From contig CP170191.1 in the NCBI GenBank assembly GCA_042434945.1, positions 3,658,001-3,722,000 of the forward strand: DNA of 64,000 nucleotides, given 5' to 3'. This stretch comes from Escherichia hormaechei_A (lineage in GTDB: Bacteria > Pseudomonadota > Gammaproteobacteria > Enterobacterales > Enterobacteriaceae). Position numbers and translations under genes: made by a program. The notes under the pieces were generated by a model. That model ran no database searches, was not told the origin of the DNA, and saw only the letters and a list, made by a program, of their open reading frames with translations. Shown here in pieces: positions 25,092 to 36,658 of the stretch (positions are counted from its first letter, which is position 1; the number at the start of each line of letters is the position of its first letter).

Positions 25092-25741
25092 TCGGTCAGG
25101 ACCAGCACTCTGTCCACCAGCTTTTCAATGCCTGCGGCAGCCTCGGCGATGTTCTGCGCCAGCATATACGCTGGCGTGGTGATGATCTTGTTGTCCTCGT
25201 CCACCACAATGTCGTCTACCGGACATGGCACGTGTTCGCCGCCCATATCCTCGACAATCTCAGCGGTATCAATGTCGGTTCCGATCGTGAGCCGCAGCGG
25301 GAAATCAAAAATCTTCGGCAGCATGGCCGGCGCAATGCAGATAAAGCCCTGCGGCTTACCTGCCGCATGCATCGCCAGCGATAGCGCTTTCAAATCGGGA
25401 TCGACATGACACGCCGTGCCTTCCGTTGCAAACGTGCTCAGGTTTTTCGCCGCGCCAAACCCCCCCGGCACAATCAACGCATCCAGTTCAGCGGCATCGG
25501 CCTGGGCCAGAGGACGGATTTCACCGCGCGTTATTCGTGCCGCTTCAATCAGCACATTGCGCGTTTCCGTCATCGCTTCGCCAGTTAAATGGTTGATAAC
25601 ATCAACCTGCTGCTTATCCGGTGCAAAGCAGACCGCCTGCGCACCGCTGCGTGAAATAGCTAACAACGTCAACACCGCTTCATGAATTTCAGAACCGTCA
25701 TAGACGCCGCATCCGCTCAGAATTACGCCAATTTTCTTCAT
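25088..25741 (-). CDS. elbB: Glyoxalase/DJ-1-like protein ElbB
   Basis: DJ-1/PfpI-superfamily protein reported to have glyoxalase activity. Start MKKIGVILSGCGVYDGSEIH at 25741 gives 217 residues; a GTG/ATG three codons upstream is possible. The nucleophile region is FICIAPAML, in place of the usual AICHGP-type elbow. The first ~98 residues match K-12 as I recall, the rest is clearly diverged (STFATEGTACHVDPDLKALS). The switch falls inside the gene near 25445. Confidence 0.94.
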   Translation of the reverse strand: MKKIGVILSGCGVYDGSEIHEAVLTLLAISRSGAQAVCFAPDKQQVDVINHLTGEAMTETRNVLIEAARITRGEIRPLAQADAAELDALIVPGGFGAAKNLSTFATEGTACHVDPDLKALSLAMHAAGKPQGFICIAPAMLPKIFDFPLRLTIGTDIDTAEIVEDMGGEHVPCPVDDIVVDEDNKIITTPAYMLAQNIAEAAAGIEKLVDRVLVLTE

Positions 25742-25858
25742 TGTGATCATCCTTTCGCAATTGACTGAAACACATTAATTTTTTTAATAAAAATGGTACG
25801 CATCACACATTTAACTGATTCATGTAACAAATCATTTAAGTTTTGCTATCTTAACTGC

Positions 25859-25979
25859 GTGCGGCCTGAAAAACAGTGCTGTGCCCTTGTAACTCATCAT
25901 AATAATTTACGGCGCAGCCAAGATTTCCCTGGTGTTGGCGCAGTATTCGCGCACCCCGGTCTAGCCGGGGTCATTTTTT
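25859..25979 (+). ncRNA. arcZ: Hfq-dependent sRNA ArcZ
   Basis: Regulatory RNA that activates rpoS and represses flhDC and other targets; lies between elbB and arcB on the opposite strand. The 121-nt segment begins GTGCGGCCTG, carries the conserved processed core with the seed GATTTCCCTGGTGTTGGCGC, and ends in CACCCCGGTCTAGCCGGGGT plus a T tract. A TATCTT box lies about 7 bp upstream of the start. ArcA represses it in E. coli and ArcZ in turn affects arcB. Ends are assigned by similarity to the known RNA. Confidence 0.95.
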
Positions 25980-28307
25980 AGTGGCTTTTGCCACCCACGC
26001 TTTCAGCACTTCTACGTCGTGACGCCACTCTTCTTTCATCTCTTCAATCCATTCACCGACGTTATCTTCCCAGGCCGGAAGGTCAGGAGACTGAATTTGC
26101 TGACCCAGCTGTTGCAGATGGCGTAACCCCACTGACCCCGCCGCACCTTTAATTTTATGTCCTTCCTCAACAATGCCTTTTTTATCCTGCGCCGTCAGAT
26201 TCGACTCCAGCACGCTGACATAGCCCGGCATCATCTTCTCAAACACCGCTAACCCGTCGGTGATCAGCTTCGGTCCTACAAGTTCGAGATACTGTTCCAG
26301 CATGGGAATATCGAGCAATGCTTCTGATTTACTGTTCTCTTCTGTCGTCACCGTACTCTCCTCATCATCCTGGGTATCCCAGAATTTCTTGATCATCGCG
26401 GTTAGCGCCGGAACAGAAAGCGGCTTACTCAGCACATCATCCATTCCAGCATTGAGGTACTCTTGTTTGTCTTTCAGCACGTTAGCGGTTAAGGCCACCA
26501 GCGGCGGTAAATCCTCGCGCGGATAACGTTTCGTCAGTTCACGAGAGATATCCAGCCCGGTCATATCTGGCAACTGAATATCCAGCAACACCAGGTCGTA
26601 TTCGCCCGGTTTAAACATCTCCAGCGCCGCCTTGCCGGTCATGGCGACATCAACGCTGTTACCTAATTTTTCCAGCACAGAACGCGCAACAATCACGTTC
26701 AGTTCAATGTCTTCCACCAGCAGCACATTCAGCGCCGGTAAAGGCATATCGTCTTCATCAAACGCATCATCGACCTCTTCTGCTACCGACGGTGCGTGGA
26801 TCGTCAACGTAAAGGTTGAACCTTTGCCCTGTTCGCTGGTAACCGTAATATCGCCGCCCATATTTTTCGCCAGACGACGAGAAACGGCCAGACCAATACC
26901 GGTGCCGGTGGCAGGTTTACCGCCATGACTGTCTTTCACCTGGTAATACATGGCGAAAATTTTATCCAGCTCATCCTGCGGAATGCCGATACCAGAGTCT
27001 TCCACTTCAAAATGCAGCATATCGCCTTCATCGTAGCGCACGCGCACGGTAACCTGGCCTTGCTGGGTGAATTTGACGGCGTTACTGATGAGGTTCCACA
27101 GGATCTGCCGTAAACGCGTCCCGTCGGTAATGACCTGATGCGGTAATGGCAGCGTCGGCTCCAGGTTAAAGCGCAATCCTTTTTGTTGCGCCTGCAATGC
27201 GGAGAGATTTTCCAGATCGGCAAGGAAGCTGGTGAAATCAACCGGTTGATTATCAAGCTGGACCTTGCGCCGTTCCATCTTATCCATGTCGATAATATCG
27301 TTAAAGATATTCCCCAGCGTGACGGCCGAAACATGGATGGTCTTGAGATATTTTTCCTGCTCGGCGGTGAGTTCGGTATCCAGCAGAATGCGGCTCAGAC
27401 CGACGATACCGTTCAGCGGTGTACGCAATTCGTGACTGATGGTGGAGATAAACGTCGTTTTGTCGCGGCTGGCCCGTTCAAGCGCATCCTGATACCGCTT
27501 ACGCTCGGTAATGTCGCGACCAAAGCCCATCAAACCGTGACGTTTACCCACGCGGTCGTAGTACGGCACTTTACGGATTTCAAAGCAGGCTTTGCGCCCG
27601 TCCGGGTAATCCAGCCACTGTTCATAGGTCAGTGACACATTATGACGGAACACTTTTTCATCGGTTTCAATGACTTTTGCGGCGGCTTCCGGTGAGTAAA
27701 CATCAGCAGGTTTCAGGTGAACCAGTTGTTTTTCGCTTTTTCCGGTCAGCAGCTCCATCGCGCGGTTACAGCCGGAAAACTCTTTATCTTCGTTACGATA
27801 AAAAACCAGGTCGGGTGAAGCATCAAGGAAGGAACGTAAGAATGAGGATTGCTGCTCGAGCTGAATTTGTGTCTCTTCGCGCTCTTTGATTTCAATTTTC
27901 AGTTGGCCGAAGGTTTCCTGCAGTTCTGCTTCCGCTTTTTCACGAACGGCAATTTCCTGATTTAGCTGGGCAATATTATCTTTTAACTGAACGTTGAGGC
28001 TCAAATCGCGCTCGCGCATCTCCTCCAGTTTTTGCACCAGCCGTGACAGACGTTGTCGTGACTCCTCCAGTTGCTCGACGACCACCGATAGAAAGTAGAC
28101 CGCCCACGGCGTAATCAGCAAACCAAAGAAGATAGAACGAATAACATCAATGCTTTCGACCTGACCATGCAGCACCATGGTTACCGCCATTTGTACCACA
28201 ATGGCAAGAACGACGAGGGCCAGCGCCAGCAACATTGAGAAGCGCACCAGACCTAACTTCATCATCAGGTCAACATAATACTGCGCCAGCAGACGAATTT
28301 GCTTCAT
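25971..28307 (-). CDS. arcB: Anaerobic redox sensor kinase ArcB
   Basis: Tripartite membrane sensor kinase responding to quinone redox state and phosphorylating ArcA. Start MKQIRLLAQYYVDLMMKLGL at 28307 gives 778 residues with GAAGGAA upstream; an ORF extension of ten codons is unlikely. Two membrane helices (about 23-77), coiled coil, PAS domain, H-box TISHELRTPLNG (His292), ATPase lobe, receiver domain (Asp576 in VLLDIQLPDM) and HPt domain (His717 in EGHKIKGAAGSV). The stop lies within the ArcZ terminator region. Upstream it now abuts lptG instead of yhcC. Confidence 0.98.
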   Translation of the reverse strand: MKQIRLLAQYYVDLMMKLGLVRFSMLLALALVVLAIVVQMAVTMVLHGQVESIDVIRSIFFGLLITPWAVYFLSVVVEQLEESRQRLSRLVQKLEEMRERDLSLNVQLKDNIAQLNQEIAVREKAEAELQETFGQLKIEIKEREETQIQLEQQSSFLRSFLDASPDLVFYRNEDKEFSGCNRAMELLTGKSEKQLVHLKPADVYSPEAAAKVIETDEKVFRHNVSLTYEQWLDYPDGRKACFEIRKVPYYDRVGKRHGLMGFGRDITERKRYQDALERASRDKTTFISTISHELRTPLNGIVGLSRILLDTELTAEQEKYLKTIHVSAVTLGNIFNDIIDMDKMERRKVQLDNQPVDFTSFLADLENLSALQAQQKGLRFNLEPTLPLPHQVITDGTRLRQILWNLISNAVKFTQQGQVTVRVRYDEGDMLHFEVEDSGIGIPQDELDKIFAMYYQVKDSHGGKPATGTGIGLAVSRRLAKNMGGDITVTSEQGKGSTFTLTIHAPSVAEEVDDAFDEDDMPLPALNVLLVEDIELNVIVARSVLEKLGNSVDVAMTGKAALEMFKPGEYDLVLLDIQLPDMTGLDISRELTKRYPREDLPPLVALTANVLKDKQEYLNAGMDDVLSKPLSVPALTAMIKKFWDTQDDEESTVTTEENSKSEALLDIPMLEQYLELVGPKLITDGLAVFEKMMPGYVSVLESNLTAQDKKGIVEEGHKIKGAAGSVGLRHLQQLGQQIQSPDLPAWEDNVGEWIEEMKEEWRHDVEVLKAWVAKATKK

Positions 28308-28405
28308 AGGGAATTCCTTCACGACTTTATCGCTCAATAATACTCAAATTCACGGCGAGGCGTTGAAGGTTGTGAGAAAAAGTGCGGGGTGAAACAGGAG
28401 ATTAG

Positions 28406-28433
28406 CCTCGCCCCCGGGCAACCGGGAGCGAGG
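28406..28433. terminator. GC-rich hairpin downstream of lptG
   Basis: CCTCGC-CCCCGGGCAACCGGGA-GCGAGG forms a strong stem 12 bp after the lptG stop on the minus strand. No clear T tract follows, so it may be a Rho-dependent or 3'-stabilising structure. It lies next to the junction between arcB and the relocated block. Confidence 0.5.
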
Positions 28434-28444
28434 AAGAAGGTTTA

Positions 28445-29527
28445 TCAGGAGCGTTTTAGCAGCATCCACAGGCTGATTAAGAAGAAGCTGGCGCTTGGCA
28501 ACAGTGCGCCAATGATCGGCGGGATGCCGTAAACCAACGTCAGCGGACCGAAGATCTGGTCCAGTACGTAGAAGACAAAACCGAAGCTGATACCGGTGAC
28601 CACACGCACGCCCATCGGTACGCTACGCAGTGGGCCAAAGATGAACGACAGCGCCATCAGCATCATCACCGCCACGGATAGCGGCTGGAAGATTTTGCTC
28701 CACATGTTGAGCTGATAACGTCCGGCATCCTGACCGCTCGACTTCAGATACTTCACGTAGTTGTGCAAACCACTGATGGAGAGTGCATCCGGGTCCAGCG
28801 CCACCACGCCCAGTTTGTCCGGTGTGAGGTTGGTTTTCCAGGTGCCGCTCACCGTCTGCGAACCGGTAATCTGTTTCGGATTGGTCAGATCAGATTCATC
28901 AACCTGCGACAGACGCCAGACTTTATGTTCCGGGTCAAACTTCGCAGTAGCGGCATAGCGTACGGATTGCAGACGACGATTCTCGTTAAAGGCATAAATG
29001 CTGATGCCACCTAACTCTTCGTCACCTTTAACCCGCTCAATGTAGACGAAGTTGTTGCCATCTTTCGCCCATAAGCCTTGCTGGGTAGAGAGCAACGAGC
29101 CGCCGTACATCGCCTGCGCACGGTAGTTACGCGCCATCTGTTCGCCCTGCGGCGCAACCCATTCGCCAATCGCCATCGTCAGCAAGACCAGCGGAATGGC
29201 GGTTTTCATCACCGACAGCGCCACCTGCATACGGGTAAAACCAGAAGCCTGCATCACCACCAGTTCGCTGCGCTGCGCCAGCATCCCAAGACCAAGCAAC
29301 GCCCCAAGCAGAGCCGCCATCGGGAAGAATATTTGCACATCTTTCGGCACGCTCAGCAAGGTATACATTCCTGCGCCTAACGCGTCGTAACTCCCCTGCC
29401 CGGCTTTTTTCAACTGATCGACAAACTTGATAATGCCCGACAGCGACACCAGCATGAACAGCGTCATCATGATGGTTGTGAAAATAGTTTTACCGATATA
29501 GCGGTCAAGTACGCCAAAAGGTTGCAT
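28445..29527 (-). CDS. lptG: LptG, permease subunit of the LPS transporter
   Basis: Half of the LptF-LptG permease that extracts LPS. Start MQPFGVLDRYIGKTIFTTIM at 29527 gives 360 residues; the ATG shares a base with the lptF stop (ATGA). Six membrane helices (three N-terminal, three C-terminal) flank a periplasmic jellyroll. The last residues (SLWMLLKRS) differ from K-12 as I recall, whereas the rest matches, hinting that a sequence switch lies at the very 3' end beside the arcB junction. Confidence 0.97.
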   Translation of the reverse strand: MQPFGVLDRYIGKTIFTTIMMTLFMLVSLSGIIKFVDQLKKAGQGSYDALGAGMYTLLSVPKDVQIFFPMAALLGALLGLGMLAQRSELVVMQASGFTRMQVALSVMKTAIPLVLLTMAIGEWVAPQGEQMARNYRAQAMYGGSLLSTQQGLWAKDGNNFVYIERVKGDEELGGISIYAFNENRRLQSVRYAATAKFDPEHKVWRLSQVDESDLTNPKQITGSQTVSGTWKTNLTPDKLGVVALDPDALSISGLHNYVKYLKSSGQDAGRYQLNMWSKIFQPLSVAVMMLMALSFIFGPLRSVPMGVRVVTGISFGFVFYVLDQIFGPLTLVYGIPPIIGALLPSASFFLISLWMLLKRS

Positions 29528-30627
29528 CACACCGCTCCTTTACGCGAAAAACTGGCGCGCAGGCGGCGGACCGGCACGGTGTCCCAAAGGTTGAGAACAA
29601 TCGCCAAAGCCAGATAAATCAGGTTAACGGTCCACATCCACAGCGTCGGGTCCAGCTTACCTTTACCGCCGTTCGATTTCAGGGAGGTCTGGATCAGGAA
29701 GAAAAGTAGATACAGCAGCATGGCTGGCAGCATCGACAGTACGCGTCCCTGACGTGGGTTAACCACGCTCAGCGGTACGACCATAAGTGCCATCATAAAC
29801 ACGGTGAATACCAACGTGATACGCCAGTTCAGTTCTGCGCGAGCACGATCGGTGTCAGTGTTCCACAATGTGCGCATGTCCATCTGGTCGGTATCGTTCG
29901 GGTCGAGCGCCACCGCCTGGTGACCAATGATCGCCTGATAATCCTGGAAGTCCGTAATGCGGAAATCACGTAACAATGCAGTGCCTTCGAAGCGCGTTCC
30001 CTGGTTGAGAGTGACGACCTGGGAGCCGTCGCGCAGCTGGGTTAAATGTCCGGAATCGGCCACCACCACAGAAGGACGTGCATTACCTTTTGGTCGAATT
30101 TGTGCGAGGAACACATCTTTGAAATCGCTGCCGTCAACGCTTTCGATGAACAGCACCGAGCTGCCATTAGTCGCTTGCTGGAATTGCCCTTGCGCCAGCG
30201 CCGCCATGCCAGGGTTCGCTTTCGCTTCTGCTAACACTTCATCCTGATGACGCGATGACCACGGTCCCGCCCACATCACGTTAACCGCCGCGACGATTGC
30301 CGTGAATACCGCAAGGATCATTGCCGCTTTCACCAGAACCGCTTTGCTCAGGCCGCAGGCATGCATTACCGTAATTTCACTTTCGGTATACAGTTTGCCC
30401 AGCGTCATCAGCAGCCCGAGGAACAGGCTTAATGGCAGGATAAGCTGCGCCATTTCCGGCACGCCCAACCCGAGAAGGGAGAGCACCAGATTCGCCGGAA
30501 TATCGCCGTCAACCGCTGCGCCGAGGATCCTCACTAACTTTTGACAGAAGAAGATCAAAAGCAAGATGAAGAGTATCGCCAGCTGGCTTTTGAGCGTCTC
30601 CCGCACCAGATATCTTATGATTATCAC
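29527..30627 (-). CDS. lptF: LptF, permease subunit of the LPS transporter
   Basis: Partner permease of LptG in the LptB2FG complex. 366 residues with six membrane helices around a periplasmic beta-jellyroll; starts MIIIRYLVRETLKSQLAILF. Divergent from pepA with 266 bp between starts, which should contain both promoters. Intact; essential in E. coli. Confidence 0.97.
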   Translation of the reverse strand: MIIIRYLVRETLKSQLAILFILLLIFFCQKLVRILGAAVDGDIPANLVLSLLGLGVPEMAQLILPLSLFLGLLMTLGKLYTESEITVMHACGLSKAVLVKAAMILAVFTAIVAAVNVMWAGPWSSRHQDEVLAEAKANPGMAALAQGQFQQATNGSSVLFIESVDGSDFKDVFLAQIRPKGNARPSVVVADSGHLTQLRDGSQVVTLNQGTRFEGTALLRDFRITDFQDYQAIIGHQAVALDPNDTDQMDMRTLWNTDTDRARAELNWRITLVFTVFMMALMVVPLSVVNPRQGRVLSMLPAMLLYLLFFLIQTSLKSNGGKGKLDPTLWMWTVNLIYLALAIVLNLWDTVPVRRLRASFSRKGAV

Positions 30628-30893
30628 TTTAAATACGCCCGTAAAAACTCGTCTTTTGCAGGATTTTAGCTTGTTTCATGGCTTAAACGTCATTTATTCT
30701 CTTGAGTCGTCGAAATCGTCGCTAAGATAATTATACTCAACGGATTCACCTCTCAGATTTTGTTCTGACGTGCCAATGCCGTAATAACGTTAAGATTAAC
30801 ACGAAGTCATCGCAACAGCGGACATGAGTTACGAAAGCTTGCAATTCTATCTGTAGCCACCGCCGTTGTCTTTAAGATTCAGGAGCGTAGTGC

Positions 30894-32597
<1,704 letters not shown>

Positions 32598-32649
32598 GCT
32601 GCGGTGTATACCTGATGCGTATTTAAATCCACCACAAGAAGCCCCATTT

Positions 32650-33093
32650 ATGAAAAACGCGACGTTCTACCTTCTGGACAATGACACCACCGTCGATGGC
32701 TTAAGCGCCGTTGAGCAGCTGGTGTGTGAAATTGCCGCAGAACGTTGGCGCAGCGGTAAGCGCGTGCTCATCGCCTGTGAAGATGAAAAGCAGGCTTACC
32801 GGCTGGATGAAGCCCTGTGGGCGCGTCCGGCAGAAAGCTTTGTTCCGCATAATTTAGCGGGAGAAGGACCGCGCGGCGGTGCGCCGGTGGAGATCGCCTG
32901 GCCGCAAAAACGCAGCAGCAGCCCGCGCGATATATTGATTAGTCTGCGAACAAGCTTTGCAGATTTTGCCACCGCTTTCACAGAAGTGGTAGACTTCGTT
33001 CCTTATGAAGATTCTCTGAAACAACTGGCGCGCGAACGCTATAAAGCCTACCGCGTGGCTGGTTTCAACCTGAATACGGCAACCTGGAAATAA
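32650..33093 (+). CDS. holC: DNA polymerase III chi subunit
   Basis: Clamp-loader subunit that binds SSB through its C-terminal tip. 147 residues, beginning [20 protein letters not shown]. Its stop overlaps the valS ATG (TAATG at 33091-33095), so the two are translationally coupled. No damage seen. Confidence 0.97.
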
Positions 33094-35948
33094 TGGAAAA
33101 GACATACAACCCACAAGATATCGAACAGCCGCTTTACGAGCACTGGGAAAAGCAGGGCTACTTTAAGCCTAATGGCGATGAAAGCCAGGAAAGTTTCTGC
33201 ATCATGATCCCGCCGCCGAACGTCACCGGCAGTTTGCATATGGGTCACGCCTTCCAGCAAACCATCATGGATACCATGATCCGCTATCAGCGCATGCAGG
33301 GCAAAAACACCCTGTGGCAGGTCGGTACTGACCACGCCGGGATCGCTACCCAGATGGTCGTTGAGCGCAAGATTGCCGCAGAAGAAGGTAAAACCCGTCA
33401 CGACTACGGCCGCGAAGCTTTCATCGACAAAATTTGGGAATGGAAAGCGGAATCCGGCGGCACCATTACCCGTCAGATGCGCCGTCTCGGCAACTCCGTC
33501 GACTGGGAGCGTGAACGCTTCACGATGGACGAAGGCCTGTCCAATGCGGTGAAAGAAGTTTTCGTTCGTCTGTATAAAGAAGACCTGATTTACCGTGGCA
33601 AACGCCTGGTAAACTGGGATCCGAAACTGCGCACCGCTATCTCTGACCTGGAAGTGGAAAACCGCGAATCGAAAGGTTCGATGTGGCACATCCGCTATCC
33701 GCTGGCTGACGGCGCGAAAACCGCAGACGGTAAAGATTATCTGGTGGTTGCGACTACCCGTCCGGAAACCCTGTTGGGCGATACCGGCGTGGCCGTTAAC
33801 CCGGAAGATCCGCGTTACAAAGACCTGATTGGCAAATATGTCATTCTACCGCTGGTTAACCGTCGTATTCCGATCGTTGGCGACGAACACGCCGACATGG
33901 AAAAAGGCACCGGCTGCGTGAAAATCACTCCGGCGCACGACTTTAACGACTATGAAGTGGGTAAACGTCACGCGCTGCCGATGATCAACATCCTGACCTT
34001 TGACGGCGATATCCGTGAAAGCGCCCAGGTGTTCGATACCAAAGGTAACGAATCTGACGTTTATTCCAGCGAAATCCCGGCAGAGTTCCAGAAACTCGAG
34101 CGTTTTGCTGCACGTAAAGCAGTCGTTGCTGCGGTTGACGCACTCGGCCTGCTGGAAGAAATTAAACCGCACGACCTGACCGTTCCTTACGGCGACCGTG
34201 GCGGCGTAGTTATCGAACCAATGCTGACCGACCAGTGGTACGTGCGTGCCGATGTACTGGCGAAACCGGCGGTTGAAGCGGTTGAGAACGGCGACATTCA
34301 GTTCGTACCGAAGCAGTACGAAAACATGTACTTCTCCTGGATGCGCGATATTCAGGACTGGTGTATCTCTCGTCAGCTGTGGTGGGGTCACCGTATCCCT
34401 GCATGGTACGACGAAGCAGGTAACGTTTATGTTGGCCGCAACGAAGAAGAAGTGCGCAAGGAAAATAACCTCGGTGCCGACGTTGCCCTGCGTCAGGACG
34501 AAGACGTTCTCGACACCTGGTTCTCTTCTGCACTGTGGACCTTCTCTACCCTTGGCTGGCCGGAAAACACCGACGCCCTGCGTCAGTTCCACCCAACCAG
34601 CGTGATGGTATCCGGCTTCGACATCATCTTCTTCTGGATTGCCCGCATGATCATGATGACCATGCACTTCATCAAAGATGAAAATGGCAAACCGCAGGTG
34701 CCGTTCCACACTGTTTACATGACCGGTCTGATTCGTGACGACGAAGGCCAGAAGATGTCCAAATCCAAGGGTAACGTTATCGACCCGCTGGATATGGTTG
34801 ACGGTATTTCGCTGCCAGAACTGCTGGAAAAACGTACCGGCAATATGATGCAGCCGCAGCTGGCGGACAAAATCCGTAAGCGCACCGAGAAACAGTTCCC
34901 GAACGGCATTGAGCCGCACGGCACCGATGCCCTGCGCTTCACCCTGGCGGCGCTGGCGTCTACCGGTCGTGACATCAACTGGGATATGAAGCGCCTGGAA
35001 GGTTACCGTAACTTCTGTAACAAGCTGTGGAACGCCAGCCGCTTTGTGCTGATGAACACAGAAGGTCAGGATTGCGGCTTTAACGGCGGCGAAATGACGC
35101 TGTCGCTGGCGGACCGCTGGATTCTGGCGGAGTTCAACCAGACCATCAAAGCGTACCGCGAAGCGCTGGACAGCTTCCGCTTCGATATCGCCGCTGGCAT
35201 TCTGTATGAATTCACCTGGAACCAGTTCTGTGACTGGTATCTGGAGCTGACCAAGCCGGTAATGAACGGTGGCACCGAAGCCGAACTGCGTGGTACTCGC
35301 CATACGCTGGTGACTGTACTGGAAGGTCTGCTGCGCCTCGCGCATCCGATCATTCCGTTCATCACCGAAACCATCTGGCAGCGTGTGAAGGTACTTTGCG
35401 GTATCACCGCCGACACCATCATGCTGCAGCCGTTCCCGCAGTATGATGCGTCTCAGGTTGATGAAGCGGCGCTGGCCGACACCGAGTGGCTGAAACAGGC
35501 GATCGTTGCCGTACGTAACATCCGTGCAGAAATGAATATCGCGCCGGGCAAACCGCTGGAGCTGCTGCTGCGTGGTTGCAGCGCGGATGCAGAACGTCGC
35601 GTAAATGAAAACCGTGGCTTCCTGCAAACCCTGGCGCGTCTGGAAAGCATCACCGTGCTGCCTGCCGATGACAAAGGTCCGGTTTCCGTTACGAAGATCA
35701 TCGACGGCGCAGAGCTGCTGATCCCGATGGCTGGCCTCATCAACAAAGAAGATGAGCTGGCGCGTCTGGCGAAAGAAGTGGCGAAGATCGAAGGCGAAAT
35801 CAGCCGTATCGAGAACAAGCTGGCGAATGAAGGCTTTGTCGCCCGCGCACCGGAAGCGGTCATCGCGAAAGAGCGTGAGAAGCTGGAAGGCTATGCAGAA
35901 GCGAAAGCGAAGCTGATTGAACAGCAGGCTGTTATCGCCGCGCTGTAA
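33093..35948 (+). CDS. valS: Valyl-tRNA synthetase
   Basis: Class Ia synthetase charging tRNA-Val, with editing of Thr. 951 residues: HIGH-type motif [14 protein letters not shown] (about 42-55), the CP1 editing domain, KMSKS-type [11 protein letters not shown], anticodon-binding domain and a C-terminal coiled coil ([20 protein letters not shown]). Sequence is essentially that of E. coli as I recall. Confidence 0.98.
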
Positions 35949-35954
35949 TGCTTT

Positions 35955-35983
35955 TACCCCTTACGCTTCAGGGCGTAAGGGGT
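35955..35983 (+). terminator. Terminator-like hairpin after valS
   Basis: ACCCCTTACGC-TTCAG-GGCGTAAGGGGT forms an 11-bp stem 7 bp after the valS stop. Only ATCCTTCC follows, so termination may be partial. Confidence 0.65.
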
Positions 35984-36071
35984 ATCCTTCCTGAAAACTC
36001 CTCGCTTGCACTCCCCTTTCTGCGGTGCTATTAACAGCAGTTGTGTGTCAATTTTTGTCATGAGTAATGCT

Positions 36072-36575
36072 ATGAGCGTGATTACCCCCGTCGCGACGAC
36101 AATGCGTCGGATCACTGAGCAGGACAACCCGGCTATCGCCGCCGTTATCCGCACGGTTTCTGCCGAATATGGCCTGACCGCCGACAAAGGCTACACCGTG
36201 GCCGACCCAAATCTGGACGAACTTTTTCAGCTGTACAGCCAGCCGGGCCATGCCTACTGGGTCATCGAGCAGGACGGCCAGGTCGTGGGCGGCGGCGGCA
36301 TTGCCCCACTGCTTTGCAGCGAGCCGGATATCTGTGAACTCCAGAAAATGTATTTCCTGCCAACGATACGCGGACAAGGCCTGGCGAAAAAGCTGGCGCT
36401 GGTCGCCCTGGAACATGCACGCTCACAGGGCTTTAAACGTTGCTACCTTGAAACCACCGCTTTCCTTAAAGAGGCCATTGGCCTGTATGAACATCTCGGC
36501 TTTGAGCATATTGATGCGCCACTGGGCTGCACGGGCCACGTGGACTGCGAAGTCAGGATGCTGAAAAATCTGTAA
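36072..36575 (+). CDS. yjgM: GNAT-family N-acetyltransferase YjgM
   Basis: Predicted acetyltransferase (OatA in some reports). Start at 36072 (MSVITPVATTMRRITEQDNP) gives 167 residues, equal to the K-12 family length; an ATG at 36060 is an alternative. Acetyl-CoA loop LPTIRGQGLAKKLA is present, with the C-terminal LYEHLGFEHID motif. Compared with the adjacent valS this gene is clearly diverged from K-12 (roughly one residue in six by memory). yjgN, which I expect next to valS in K-12, is absent. Confidence 0.9.
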   Translation: MSVITPVATTMRRITEQDNPAIAAVIRTVSAEYGLTADKGYTVADPNLDELFQLYSQPGHAYWVIEQDGQVVGGGGIAPLLCSEPDICELQKMYFLPTIRGQGLAKKLALVALEHARSQGFKRCYLETTAFLKEAIGLYEHLGFEHIDAPLGCTGHVDCEVRMLKNL

Positions 36576-36658
36576 GTTTTGTTCCTGCCGTCTTCTGTTA
36601 AGCGTCTGTAAACTGAATGCTCTACACTCACAGTTCACACCAAAACAGGGGAAATGCG

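Noticed and set aside
33846..35627. 593-codon open frame antisense to valS
   Set aside because: Shadow of the strong codon bias of valS; no ribosome binding site, no recognisable domain, and low-complexity His/Arg/Gln-rich composition.
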